64,000 nt of DNA, taken from contig NC_079876.1 in NCBI RefSeq assembly GCF_029227915.1, positions 25,579,828-25,643,827 of the forward strand, read 5' to 3'. A program made the translations under genes and the position numbers. The stretch is from Hydractinia symbiolongicarpus (lineage: Eukaryota; Cnidaria; Hydrozoa; Anthoathecata; Hydractiniidae). Below are positions 33,479 to 43,105 of this stretch, piece by piece. The notes beneath the pieces were generated by a model. That model did not search any database, was not told where the DNA came from, and saw only the letters and a program-made list of their open reading frames with translations. How positions within the stretch are numbered: the stretch's first letter is position 1; each line of letters starts with the position of its first letter.

Positions 33479-35091
33479 TTATATAATGCCTTTGTTCAAG
33501 TTCACCAAAGCACATATAACGATAAACACATCGTCCAATAAATCTACTTGAGTGATAGGTATGGTTGTGTTCAAAATTTCAAACTTTCTCAAACGTCCAA
33601 TAACTCTCTCAATGTGGATTCGAACATTGGCTATTTTTCGAGATCGATCTACATCCATTGCTGACATTTGTTCCTTCCCTCTGGTAAATTCAGGTATTTT
33701 TTAATACCACGCCTCGTGTTGCCAACTCTTGCTCGATAAGGAATCCTCGATCAGCCAAAACAAGATCTCCATTTTCGACTAAATCCAAAAAACCACTTTT
33801 TATTGTTATTTCCTTATCAGAGACTCTACCTCCCCATCCTTCTGATAGGAAACTAACACTTCCTGTTGGAGAACATGCAACCAAATACTTGATGGTATTA
33901 GTATTCTTGTAATTAGACCATGTCTGTGCTCTGGCATTGAGATTTAATGGACGTTGTATGAATATCTCAGTGCAGTCAATGATGCAGCGACAACTTAGGT
34001 ACTTTTTGAAACACTTCGGCATATGCTTACGTATAGCTTCCTTCTCAGGCCACACAATTAAAAAAAGTAAAGATTTTGATAATACTTTAAGCAAGCTTCG
34101 ATAAATTTTGGTGACCATTTTGCATGTAATTCCAAACCTGAAAGCGATATCTTTGTTATACAAGCCAAGTTTCAATTTTACCAGGACAACAACAAGGTGA
34201 TCTTTCGGTGTCAATATTCTGCTGATACGTTTCATTTTATTTTTGATAATTGCAAATACCCAGTTGAAGCGTGCTTGGTCCAATCCAGTATAAAAATAAA
34301 AATAATTTTTGTGACTTTTCAAATGTCCATAATTTAGTTGGAATTTTCTTGACAAATTGTTTTTATTTTTTAACTGATGGATTTCAGCCATCCTGTTGAC
34401 AAGTTCATTTTGGATGCTACAGTATTTCCGAGTCACTTCCTTGATGTTATTTTCTTTTTCTTTAACAACATTCTCTATTTCTGTCACTTTTTGTTTTAAT
34501 TTTTCAATCTCCATATCTTGTGGGCTTAGCTCTTCCTCCTCTGGTTCCAAAACTTCACTGGGCTCTTCCACAACAGGAAGATTTGAGCGCTGCTTAACTC
34601 TCAGACGTGCACGTTGGAATCGATCCTGTTTCTCTTTCTTTTTTTCCTCACTCATTTTTTTCCCAATTCAGTCGAAAACTGATGGCACAAAATCAGGGCT
34701 CAGTGGGTCCTTTGATTTTTTTCCTACAAAAAGAATAGAATATTCCATATATTCACAGTGACTAGATGTGCAAAACATTGACTTACTGGGAGTGAAAGAA
34801 TCTCAGTGCGGTAGTAAATACGAGACAGGGAGGCCTCACCCAGAGGGGGAAAGAGGGAGTTTCAAACGTTTATGGACAAGAGAAATGAATATACATACCA
34901 GATGTGAAATGCAGATGGCATACTTTAGCATTTCCAATTAGCTGTTCTGGCCAATCCACCCTGCCAATCGCAATCAACCATCTTTTTCTGACGTCTGGGT
35001 ATTTCTTCGAAGGAATTCGAAAAAAACCACCACTTCCATCGCCTTTCTTGCGTCTGTTCGTACAATTCGGTACACATCAACTATCAGGCAT
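33479..35091 (-). pseudogene. ISL2EU transposase, THAP plus DDE domain
   Basis: Exon 1 (35091-34899) encodes a THAP zinc finger: CVPNC, RKRWLIAI with the core Trp, and VCHLHF. A TGA at 35079-35077 interrupts it just before the first Cys. After a 175-bp intron (donor GTATGT, acceptor TTTGTAG) exon 2 starts at 34723. A second TGA lies just before [10 protein letters not shown] (34655). Then come an acidic and coiled-coil segment (about 34640-34380) and a DDE_Tnp_4-type catalytic domain: [13 protein letters not shown] (first Asp), [11 protein letters not shown] (second Asp) and HIERVIGRLR (Glu, about 33600). A frameshift in an A run near 33695-33700 separates the last Glu. It would cut and join the element ends. 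All domains are recognisable but broken at three points. Confidence 0.85.
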
Positions 35092-35328
35092 CCTTCCACA
35101 ATCAGTACTTCAACGTTTACGACGAATATTTTAAATAATTTTAAGTTTTTTCTCTCTAACTATCACAACACGTCTTCCCTCTTCGATAACTTCCTTATGA
35201 AAGAACGAAGGCGCGGCTAATGTTTTGCCTGTCGATTTTTACGGCAAGCCGCGCATGCGCAGAAGTGCCGAAAAATGTAAACATTGAAATTCGTCTATAT
35301 TGGTTTGTGTTGTGAAAACATAACTTTT

Positions 35329-37430
35329 TTACCTTGAGGCTGTCTTTGTGATGTTTCTACTGTTTGTCATAATACTTGCACTTCGCAGAGAAATACACTT
35401 ATTTTCTGCTTCTTCCACATTTATGTCAAAGTGACCTTCATACTTTTCCAAGTCACCAGCTCTGTAAGTACAATTCAGCACCCCAAACTCAGATAAAAGT
35501 TTATAGTATTTCATTTTTTCACCTGTCACTTCAATAACCACGCATGGCAAACGAAGTAGGTCTGTGCTTGTCCTATCCTTTGGTGGAATGCGGACAGAAA
35601 CGTTATCTCGAACAACAAAGTATGCTTTCCTAGATTTGTGTTTTTTCTCAAACCTGACTTTCATGATATTTTGAGCGCATTTAATGTTTTTCGATGCAGG
35701 TTGACGCACTTTCTTATGACGGTTTATTGTTGCTAAAAGCATAAAAAATATAGTTAGTTGATATTAGTAATATCAGTTACTAAAATTTAAACTGAAAGTA
35801 TTAAAGTCAAAGTAATATTTTTTCAAACTTACTAACAAAATCATCTTCTTCATTGTCAATAGCAACTTGGTTAACATTTTCCTCTTCTAATTCCACAGCT
35901 GCAGAAAGTTCAGAGTTATCAGTTTTTCTGTTAGGCAGATCTGCATCATCTAAATAAATAAAAAAAGTATATGAAGATATTTTTGTTTTTGAATGTAAAA
36001 ATTAACCACTTGTATTTGTCCTGTAATTGATACCTGTATTTCCCCCTTTAGCTACCATGTGCTTTTGCTGTTCATCTGTTGGCAGTGAATGGAAATCTAT
36101 GTTCTCGTTGTTATCCAAGTTTGGATCATGTATAATAGAAGATTTTCCTGTGGTTGGGATGATTGCAGAAGGAGGGCGCTGACCAAAGACCAATTCATAC
36201 GGTGATATACCAGTAGCACTGTGGTTCTGAGTATTGATGGCATATATTATAAGAAATACACAGTATACATGTAAGGTTTTCATGCAAGTTATATTTTTAT
36301 AATTATACAACTGAAAGTCAAGTTGCCTACAACAAATATGTGGCAGCCACTTGCTCCATTCTGCAGATTCATTTTCAGATAATTCTGTTATTTTGGCTGC
36401 TATTTTAGTCTCCACGTTTATGTGGGCTTGTTCCACCATGCCCTGACTTTGAGGATGTCGTGGTCTCCCTTGTATTATTTGCACTTTTGATGGCCATGAC
36501 TCTAGCATTTCATGTAGGCATTTGTTCACAAACTCACGTCCATTGTCAGAGTGAAAGATACTGGGCGGACCAAAGTAGCAGAAAATCTTTTCCAATTCCA
36601 CACGAATGTTAATTGCTTCTTTGCTTTTTAGAGGTGCAACAAAATTAAATCTGCTCCAGTAGTCGATGGCATGTAAAATATATTTGTAATCACCATCAGG
36701 CAAATGCATCATGTCAATGAGATCAACCTGAAAGGATAAAAACTTTGTAAAGTTAAGAAACATTGAGGCTGAACGAAAAAAGTGTTTCTTATGAACACTC
36801 GTGAATGAATTAATCTACACTTTCTATTACCTGTAAACGCTTCATAAAATCATTTGATATAATTGGTTGTAAAGGAGGAGATGTAATTTGATGTTGTTTT
36901 AAGTGACATGTAGCACATAGGCGAATAAATTCTTCGACGACGCATCTTGGTATTCCCTAATATAAAGAAGATATCTAAAAAAGTGTCATCAATGTCACAA
37001 ATATTTTAAGCTTTTGTTAAAAAAATTATTTAAACAAATACATACCTTTGCCTGTGTTTTTTTACACCTGAGTGTATTAATGTTTTGCAATGTATTTCCT
37101 CTATAATCTTGTGAAAGTCTTCAACGTACGCTACACGAGCGAAACCATCAGGTATACCTTTCGATACACCATCTATAACCTAAGATAAAATAAGAAAATT
37201 TAAAATTAACAGGAAAAATTAAAAAAGACAACAGTAAAAAACTTACCGCATTCTTGCATGGAGCTATTAAGATATCTCTTAATCCAAGTGCTTCGTATTG
37301 AAATATCTGAAACCTATTTTTTTTGACAAAAAATTTAAACTTTCTATCAACATTCTCCCTGCCAGATTTTAAAACTTCACAATTTTTTCCCCAACTTGCC
37401 GTGTCATGACGGAACTTTTAATCCGTTTAC
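35329..37430 (-). pseudogene. Ginger-type integrase transposase, spliced
   Basis: At least six exons on the minus strand: about 37247-37430, 37046-37179, 36831-36956, one from 36727 to about 36005, about 35835-35948, and about 35329-35740. Most borders fit consensus sites (GTAAGT, GTATGT; TTAG, TTTCAG); the donor after NTSG near 36003 is weak. The protein has an H2C2 zinc finger (HCKTLIHSG, then RLCATCHL) and a DDE integrase core: VDLIDMMHLPDGDYKYIL, HSDNGREFVN (second Asp) and RHPQSQGMVEQAH (Glu region). Its C-terminal SH3-like segment (KAYFVVRDNVSVRIP) resembles Ginger and KRBA2-like proteins. An A-run deletion at the end of the 37046-37179 exon shifts the frame between HSGVKK and the next exon. 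The stop TAA lies about 30 bp from the ISL2EU end. Confidence 0.8.
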
Positions 37431-37837
37431 CGTCAGCTAGTTGATATTTTTTTAAATAATTTTAAAATGTCTCTTCACTGTTTAACGAAGACATCATGTG
37501 TGTTTAATCGCAGTTCAGTTGTATCTGTTGCCTAAACACTTGCAAAAAGGGATTTATTTGTTTCTTTGTATCAACTTCGTTTTTAACTGTATTTTATATT
37601 GTATAAGAAATAAGCAGGAGGTCTAAGTACGACTTTATCTATCATAAACTAACAGGTAATTAGAACGTTTGGTCGTACCTCGTCCTTGCCTTTTGTTCTC
37701 AACCCCCTTACATTTTTTTAAAGAATTTTTATGCGAACCTGGGCTCTAAGTTTGTGCGTAATTGGTGGCAGCAGGTTCATTAAAGATTTTCATTTATTCG
37801 CGATCAATTTTGTGCTTGTGTAAATGTCTTCATGTGC

Positions 37838-38545
37838 TGTTTTTTTACTGTGTCCAAAGATCGGCCTGCCCAATCTTAGGACAGGACTATTTTTTTGGCA
37901 TGGAAAATAATTGATAGCATCTATTCGCCGTCATTTCAGTACTCGAGATAGTGCGTGATATTGGTCAACCAAGGAGATCTGGTTTGAGGTCTTTATCCTG
38001 TTTTTTTTACTGTGTCCAAAGATCGGCCTGCCCAATCTTAGGACAGGACTATTTTTTTGGCATGAGAAATAATTGATAGCATCTATTCGCCATCATTTCA
38101 GTACTCGAGATAGTGCGTGATATTGGTCAACCAAGGAGATCTGGTTTGAGGTCTTTATCCTGTTTTTTTTTTACTGTGTCCAAAGATCGGCCTGCCCAGT
38201 CTTAGGACAGGACTATTTTTTGGCATGGGAAATAATTGATAGCATCTATTCGCCATCATTTCAGTACTCGAGATAGTGCGTGATATTGGTCAACCAAGGA
38301 GATCTGGGTCGAGGTCTTTATCCTGTTTTTTTTACTGTGTCTAAAGATCGGCCTGCCCAATCTTACGACAGAACTTTTTTTTGGCATGGAAAATACTTCA
38401 TAGCATCTATTCGCCATCATTTTAATGCTTGAGATAGTGTGTTATATTGGTCAAAACTAAGGAGATCTGGGTCGAGGTCTTTATGTGCTGTTTTTTCACT
38501 GTGTCCAAAGATCGGCCTGCCCAATCTTTAGACAGTACTGGCAAA
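37838..38545. repeat. 162-bp tandem array in the Ginger element
   Basis: Four full units and one partial, period about 162 bp, each starting with a T run and ACTGTGTCCAAAGATCGG. Each contains CCTGCCCAATCTTAGGACAGG or a variant, which includes the core of the transposon's terminal repeat. The first three units are nearly identical; the fourth and fifth are more diverged. They lie 0.4-1.1 kb from the right end, upstream of the transposase gene. Confidence 0.9.
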
Positions 38546-38799
38546 TTAGCTTTTTGCTTCTAAACCCGAAATTTGATGTGTTAAAATAAATAGTGTTTAT
38601 TTATTTCATTTATTTATCCTTTATTCAACTTCCATTAGATAATGGTTCTTCTGCCTAAATTAAATTCTGCCTAAACTTTTTTTTAATGAATAAATAAAAA
38701 AAGTATTCACAGGTAAAACCGCTGCAGTAAGGGATAGTGTTTAAGTTTCGTTACGGGCTCCTGCGTTCCAAGAATAGCGCATACGCACCCCATCCTGTT

Positions 38800-38959
38800 C
38801 AGAAACACAAATCTGAGAAGCCGTCCGAAGATTGGCCTAACCTGGCTTCCCGCCCAATCTTATGACGTCCTGCCTAGTCTTAAGACCGGCCGGCCAAGTC
38901 TTAAGACTGGGCAATTCTGTGTCTTAAGATCGTTCGGTGTCCTAAGATTGGGCAGAACA
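38800..38959. repeat. Iterated TIR-like motifs at the Ginger right end
   Basis: At least five variants of a CCCAATCTTAAGAC-like motif in both orientations (GCCCAATCTTATGAC, GCCTAGTCTTAAGAC, GCCAAGTCTTAAGAC, CCTAAGATTGGGC) crowd the last 160 bp. A matching set lies at 31095-31175. They are candidate transposase-binding sites. Confidence 0.7.
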
Positions 38960-39600
38960 TTACCAAATCTGTAAACCCACAGTTTTTTCAAAAAATACAA
39001 TTATAATGACAAGCTTTTTCGACGATCTGACAAGTCTTTCTCCGCCTTATTTAGCAGTTTGTTGTGATCTAAGAACCACCTGCTACAATACGGAATGACC
39101 GAAAATCTATTTTGCCCACTGCGATTTTCAGTTGGTAAAATTTCATTTTGAGAAAAAATGCTCACCACGCGATTTACAAAGTAAACAAACTTGAATGAGC
39201 GCGAAAGAAAAATGGAAAACGAAAGCTTTTTTTTTATTCATTTGGATTGTGTAGTAAACGGAACCCTCGTACGTTGTAGTAGTGCAGGATTGCGTCAAAT
39301 TATAGAATTTAGGAAAGAGTGGATTAAATAGCGTAGAGTGTGCAATTGCCCAACCTTCTTACGATGTATTTTCCAAGAGTGAAGAAAAGAAACTAGAAAA
39401 CAAGGAATTTCCGCCTCTGTGTTATCACAGAAAATGTTATCAGTTGTTTACCAACATCAATAAATTATAACGAACGAAAGATAAAAAACAAAAGGAACTT
39501 GAAATTTCTAAGATATGTGTTTAAGATTTCAGCTGCAGAGTTAGTTTAATTGTGTATAGCTATATTTTATATGTATTCTTTCTGTAATTCGATTTTTCCA
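38960..39600. other. No recognisable gene
   Basis: AT-rich spacer to the right of the Ginger element. No motif or repeat recognised. Confidence 0.4.
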
Positions 39601-40161
39601 TAGAATTATGCAGTCAAAAAAACAAAAGATGATATTGTACCTCCTGCAAGAAAAAGTTGCAGAATTTCTCAGCCTACGAAAATTTCTGAAAGATCGAAGC
39701 ATGTTCTAGCCTCGGAGTGTATTATTTGTGAAAAGAATATCATTTATACAACTGAAAAAGTAAGAATATTAAATTTATAGCACATTATTCGAACGATCGA
39801 ATGATCGAATAATATTCGAAACAATTTATTTTTAGATTAGTGGCAAGCGAACTCGTATAACTCTTTCACGAGCTGAGACTCTGACATGCGGTCAGTTAAA
39901 GGCTGCGGCTGAATTTTGACAGTGTTGAGAGAAAAAGATTGTGTTGCGCTCGAAGTACAATATCATAAACCCTGCTGTAAACGTTATGTTAAAAATCAAC
40001 AAAAGAATTTGACGCAGTACGAGTCTTGCTATGAGATGTTTTGTGAAACTTATGTCAAAATGAAATTAATAGAAGAAAAAAAGATTGTCAATATGACTAC
40101 TCTGGTTAGAAAATTTAGATATATTGCTGCTAGACAGGGTAGCAATTCTTTCAATTACTAG
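39601..40161 (+). pseudogene. Zinc-knuckle protein fragment, probably transposon-derived
   Basis: A first exon with ECIICEKNIIYTTEK (C-x2-C) ends at a GTAAGA donor near 39760. A second exon opens after TTTTTAG near 39836 with SGKRTRITLSRAETL. After in-frame TGA codons and a shift it continues as KDCVALEVQYHKPCCKRYV. The C-x2-C plus H-x2-CC pattern forms a putative zinc-binding unit seen at the N-terminus of multicopy cnidarian and mollusc proteins, probably from mobile elements; the family name is unknown to me. The frame ends at 40161. Confidence that it is a real, decayed coding piece is moderate. Confidence 0.5.
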
Positions 40162-40164
40162 TAT

Positions 40165-40400
40165 AGAAAGTGTTGCGGAGAGGTTGCCAAGGCAAAGGCA
40201 TGAAGCACGGCAAGGACAGGGCACGGCAAAGGCAGGCAAGGAAGCAGGGCACGGCAAAGGGCACGGCAAAGGCAGACAAGGAAACAGGAAGAGGAATCAG
40301 TAAGGCAGGGGTAGGCAAGGCATGGGCATGGCAGCCACCAGAAAAGGCATGGGAAGGGTAGGTAAAGGCAAGGGATACGGCAAGGAACGGGCAAGTGCCT
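40165..40400. repeat. Degenerate GGCAAGG-type repeat array
   Basis: About 230 bp of strongly purine-biased sequence built from GGCAAGG, GGCACGGCAAAGG and similar words with irregular period. It is much more G-rich than its surroundings. No protein is likely; the frames across it are repeat artefacts. Confidence 0.75.
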
Positions 40401-41197
40401 TAATAGAAATTCGTCCCTTTACAACTCAAAGATTATGTATTCTCTAAGCTTGTATCATATTCCGGGAGCATTAGAAAATATCCAGGTGTCATAACGTCAA
40501 AAAACTATCATTGTTTGATAAATTTGAGATTAAAAGATAACTTGGCACCAATAAATTTCATTAACAATATTGGTATTTCATAACTCTAAAGTCAAGGTAC
40601 AGAAATGATCCAAGGACGGCAACTGGTAACTATGCTCCGCAAAAAGTCATACAAACAAAGCAAAGCGTAAAGGCAAACAGGTATACCAACCTCGTCCCCA
40701 GGACTTTACTGAGCCTATGATATCCCCAACCTCCATCCCAGGGCTTTTTTTTATATAAGGAGGAACGGCGTTATAAAAAGAGACAAAGACCCTGAAGGTC
40801 GAGGTTTCTTCCCCCGGTTTATTAATTAGGCAAAAAAATCATTTTTGAAAGAAGTAAACTACGCGTCATAACATTGATGAAAATACTCAGGAAAAAAACA
40901 AGACACAAGTGAACGCTAAGCTTGGTTTCCATCTTATGTTAATTTTTTCGCGCTAATTTTTTACCTCAGAGTTAATCACATTGCGTATTTAGCGGAAGGA
41001 AGTTCTTATTAAAATTATATCTTTCACGCCCTCCATTTCTTTATTTTTTTACCACATAAAGGTACAAATTTGGGGGCTACATCTGGTGATTTGATTTGCA
41101 GTTTAAAGAAAAAATTTTTAACAAAGTATAAATATATTCAATAAATATATGGAACAACATATATACAATATATATACAAATGACGAAAACAGGTCTT
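40401..41197. other. No gene; 3' flank of the micro-exon gene
   Basis: Contains TATATA-rich sequence near 41150-41180 directly downstream (minus strand) of the micro-exon gene stop codon. Nothing else recognised. Confidence 0.4.
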
Positions 41198-42173
41198 TTA
41201 GCGCTTACGTCTGTGTTTTTTACGTGCGGCATCCTCCCGGGTGAAAAAGTCTTTTCCCCCGGAAGCACGCCACAGGTGAAAATTCTCTTCGCACGCGTAA
41301 GCGCCAACAGACCTGTTTTCGTCCACGTGCTTCTTAAAGCCTTGCCACGTTAATATCTTCTTCTAAAAAAATTAAGAATCAACAATTTAAACTACAAATT
41401 GTTCTCTAAAATAAAGACGACTATTAAAGGCAGAGCAACACGAGAAGCACTTACATTGTTTTTCAAAGTTGAAATTTCCTCTGCTTGGTTGTTCTAAAAT
41501 AGAGAAAGACGAATACCCATTGTTTATATTTATATATTATCACATTGTTATTTGTTTTTGTTTAGCGAAATAATTAACTTCAGCCTTAAGATAATTTAAT
41601 TAAAAGAAATTTTACTTACCAACTTTTCCTTTAATGTTTTTATTTCTGCCATATTTTCATTCTATAAAAAGCATGATATATCAAAAGTTAGCAGGTATAT
41701 TATGTAAAATATTCGGTTTATTTGTTCTGCTGATACTTAAGGTGAAAACATTTTGTTGTATTTGCAAATAAAAATGTAAATACTAAATATGAACTCACCA
41801 ATTGTTTTTTTAACGAGGTTGACTCCTCTTCAACTTTGATTATTTTGCTTCTTACAAAAGCCTACATTAAAATGAAAAAACCGAATGTATTGGCAACAAA
41901 ATGGCATAATTAAAAAATTGTTTTTCGAAATAGTTTTTTTATTTAAGATTAATGACACTTACCAGTTCATTTTTTAAAGAGGTTATGTCCTCGTGCAGTC
42001 TTTTACCACCTGTTCGGCGAATCCTTTTTTTCTAAATAAATAAAAAAGAAATAACAATTAATTAACAATTAATTAACAAAGGAAGACTTTAGAAGTACGG
42101 CGTGCGTTAAAAGAAGCATTTAAAATGAAACGTAATATTGACGGAACTAGATACATACATGAATGCTTGCCAT
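41198..42173 (-). CDS. Six-exon micro-exon gene, coiled-coil nuclear-type protein
   Basis: A complete 130-aa product can be read from six exons on the minus strand, all joined in phase 0: 42173-42159 (15 nt, MASIH), 42031-41963 (69), 41861-41799 (63), 41661-41620 (42), 41493-41455 (39) and 41362-41198 (165 with TAA). Every border has GT/AG and most match GTAAGT or GTATGT and a pyrimidine tract before AG. Exons 2-5 each add a heptad-like segment ending in Leu or Asn (SLKNEL, SLKKQL, TLKEKL, STLKNN), so together they form a coiled coil. The ends are basic (KKRIRR, RKKHRRKR), nuclear-localisation-like. The last exon has FKKHVDENRSVGAYACEE, found again at 51.2 kb. The family is not recognised. 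No break was found, unlike most genes here. Confidence 0.75.
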
Positions 42174-43105
42174 CTTTATCACACCAAAAGTTTGTAACAC
42201 TAAACGTAATATTGACGGAACGAAATCTTTTTCGTTAGGAAGAACAGCTTATATATTAACCATTAGTCCTTTCTTTGTCTTTCATTAGCTGTAACATAAC
42301 AGGTAGAGCACAGTTTTAAGAGAGGGTACAACAAAGTCTTAATCAGCCTAGTGAACTACCGCAATTGTCTGAACTTTAATTTTTTTATTTTTTGCACACA
42401 CACTCACAATGCAAAGTCCAACTCTTAGAAAGGTTACCACCATTATTAACCAAATAATCACCAAATTATTCAATATATAACGTTTCTTTTGGTGAAATGG
42501 TCACGATAATTTGGATGGCATTCCGATAAATGGACAACTTTGTGGTTTTAATTAACGATAATCTTCTCACAAATGTCCTAGCAACATACTATGTGTTGCT
42601 TTTAAGCCTCCTACCTCCACTCCACCTCCATAAATGTTAAGTTTTTATAATAAGCGTGCTGGAATGTTTTCTTTGCAACAATAATGGAATACATTATGCG
42701 ACATATGCATGATATAATTATGATACATGATTACGATAATTTGGCTGGTATTTTGATATGCGGACAAGGCTGTTTGTCTTTGCTTTGACATAGGCAGAGC
42801 AGTGCTAAGAGAGGGTGCAACAAAGTCTAAATGACCTTGGTGAGCAGCAAGCAATCGTCTCAACTTTGATAATAAAAAAATTACCAAATCGTATCGTTTT
42901 TGCTTACACACTCACAATGCAAACTCCAACACTTAGAAATGATGCCACCATCAGTATCACCATAATTAACTAAATTATCACCAAATTATGCAATAAAGTT
43001 TCTTTTGGTGAATTAATCACGATAATTTGGCTGGCATTCCGATAAATAGACAACTTTGTGGTTTAAATATAATGGTGATATATAGGTTTTCGATCCTGAT
43101 TATCA
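42174..43105. repeat. Diverged tandem repeat beside the Helitron
   Basis: A block of about 270 bp occurs at about 42297-42560 and again at about 42783-43065. Shared words in order: AGAGAGGGT.CAACAAAGTC, CACACTCACAATGCAAA, ATCACCAAATTAT, GTTTCTTTTGGTGAA, CACGATAATTTGG, GGCATTCCGATAAAT and ACAACTTTGTGGTTT. A part of it (GATAATTTGGCTGG) also lies near 42737. It lies just 3' of the Helitron helicase (minus strand) and may be its 3' terminal region or accumulated Helitron ends. Confidence 0.65.

Larger units (their letters stand above)
31337..35296. mobile_element. ISL2EU-type DNA transposon
   Basis: A 3960-bp element with ends AGACGAATTTC / GAAATTCGTCT, flanked by AT on both sides (31335-31336, 35297-35298), the 2-bp duplication expected for ISL2EU. 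A subterminal block AAATCGACAGGCAAAA is shared between the ends in inverted orientation. It carries two convergent genes, a THAP-DDE transposase (-) and a SWIM/YqaJ/PHD protein (+), the gene pair known for this superfamily. Both genes have breaks. Confidence 0.85.
31092..38959 (-). mobile_element. Ginger-like DNA transposon with nested ISL2EU
   Basis: The ends are inverted: left TGTTCTGCTCAATCTTGGAAC at 31092, right read inward TGTTCTGCCCAATCTTAGGAC ending at 38959. Flanks TTAA (left) and TTAC (right) are a possible imperfect 4-bp duplication. Inside, on the minus strand, is a spliced integrase-type transposase gene (35329-37430). Several variants of the end motif lie just inside both termini (31120-31175; 38830-38950), and a 162-bp array carries more. 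An ISL2EU element (31337-35296) is inserted between the transposase stop codon and the left terminus. Ginger elements are cut-and-paste transposons with a Gypsy-like integrase. Confidence 0.75.

Noticed and set aside
37838-38545. CRISPR-like array
   Set aside because: The repeats are contiguous 162-bp units without unique spacers, in a eukaryotic transposon.
40158-40394. Pro/Cys-rich frames over the GGCAAGG array
   Set aside because: They are translations of a degenerate repeat.
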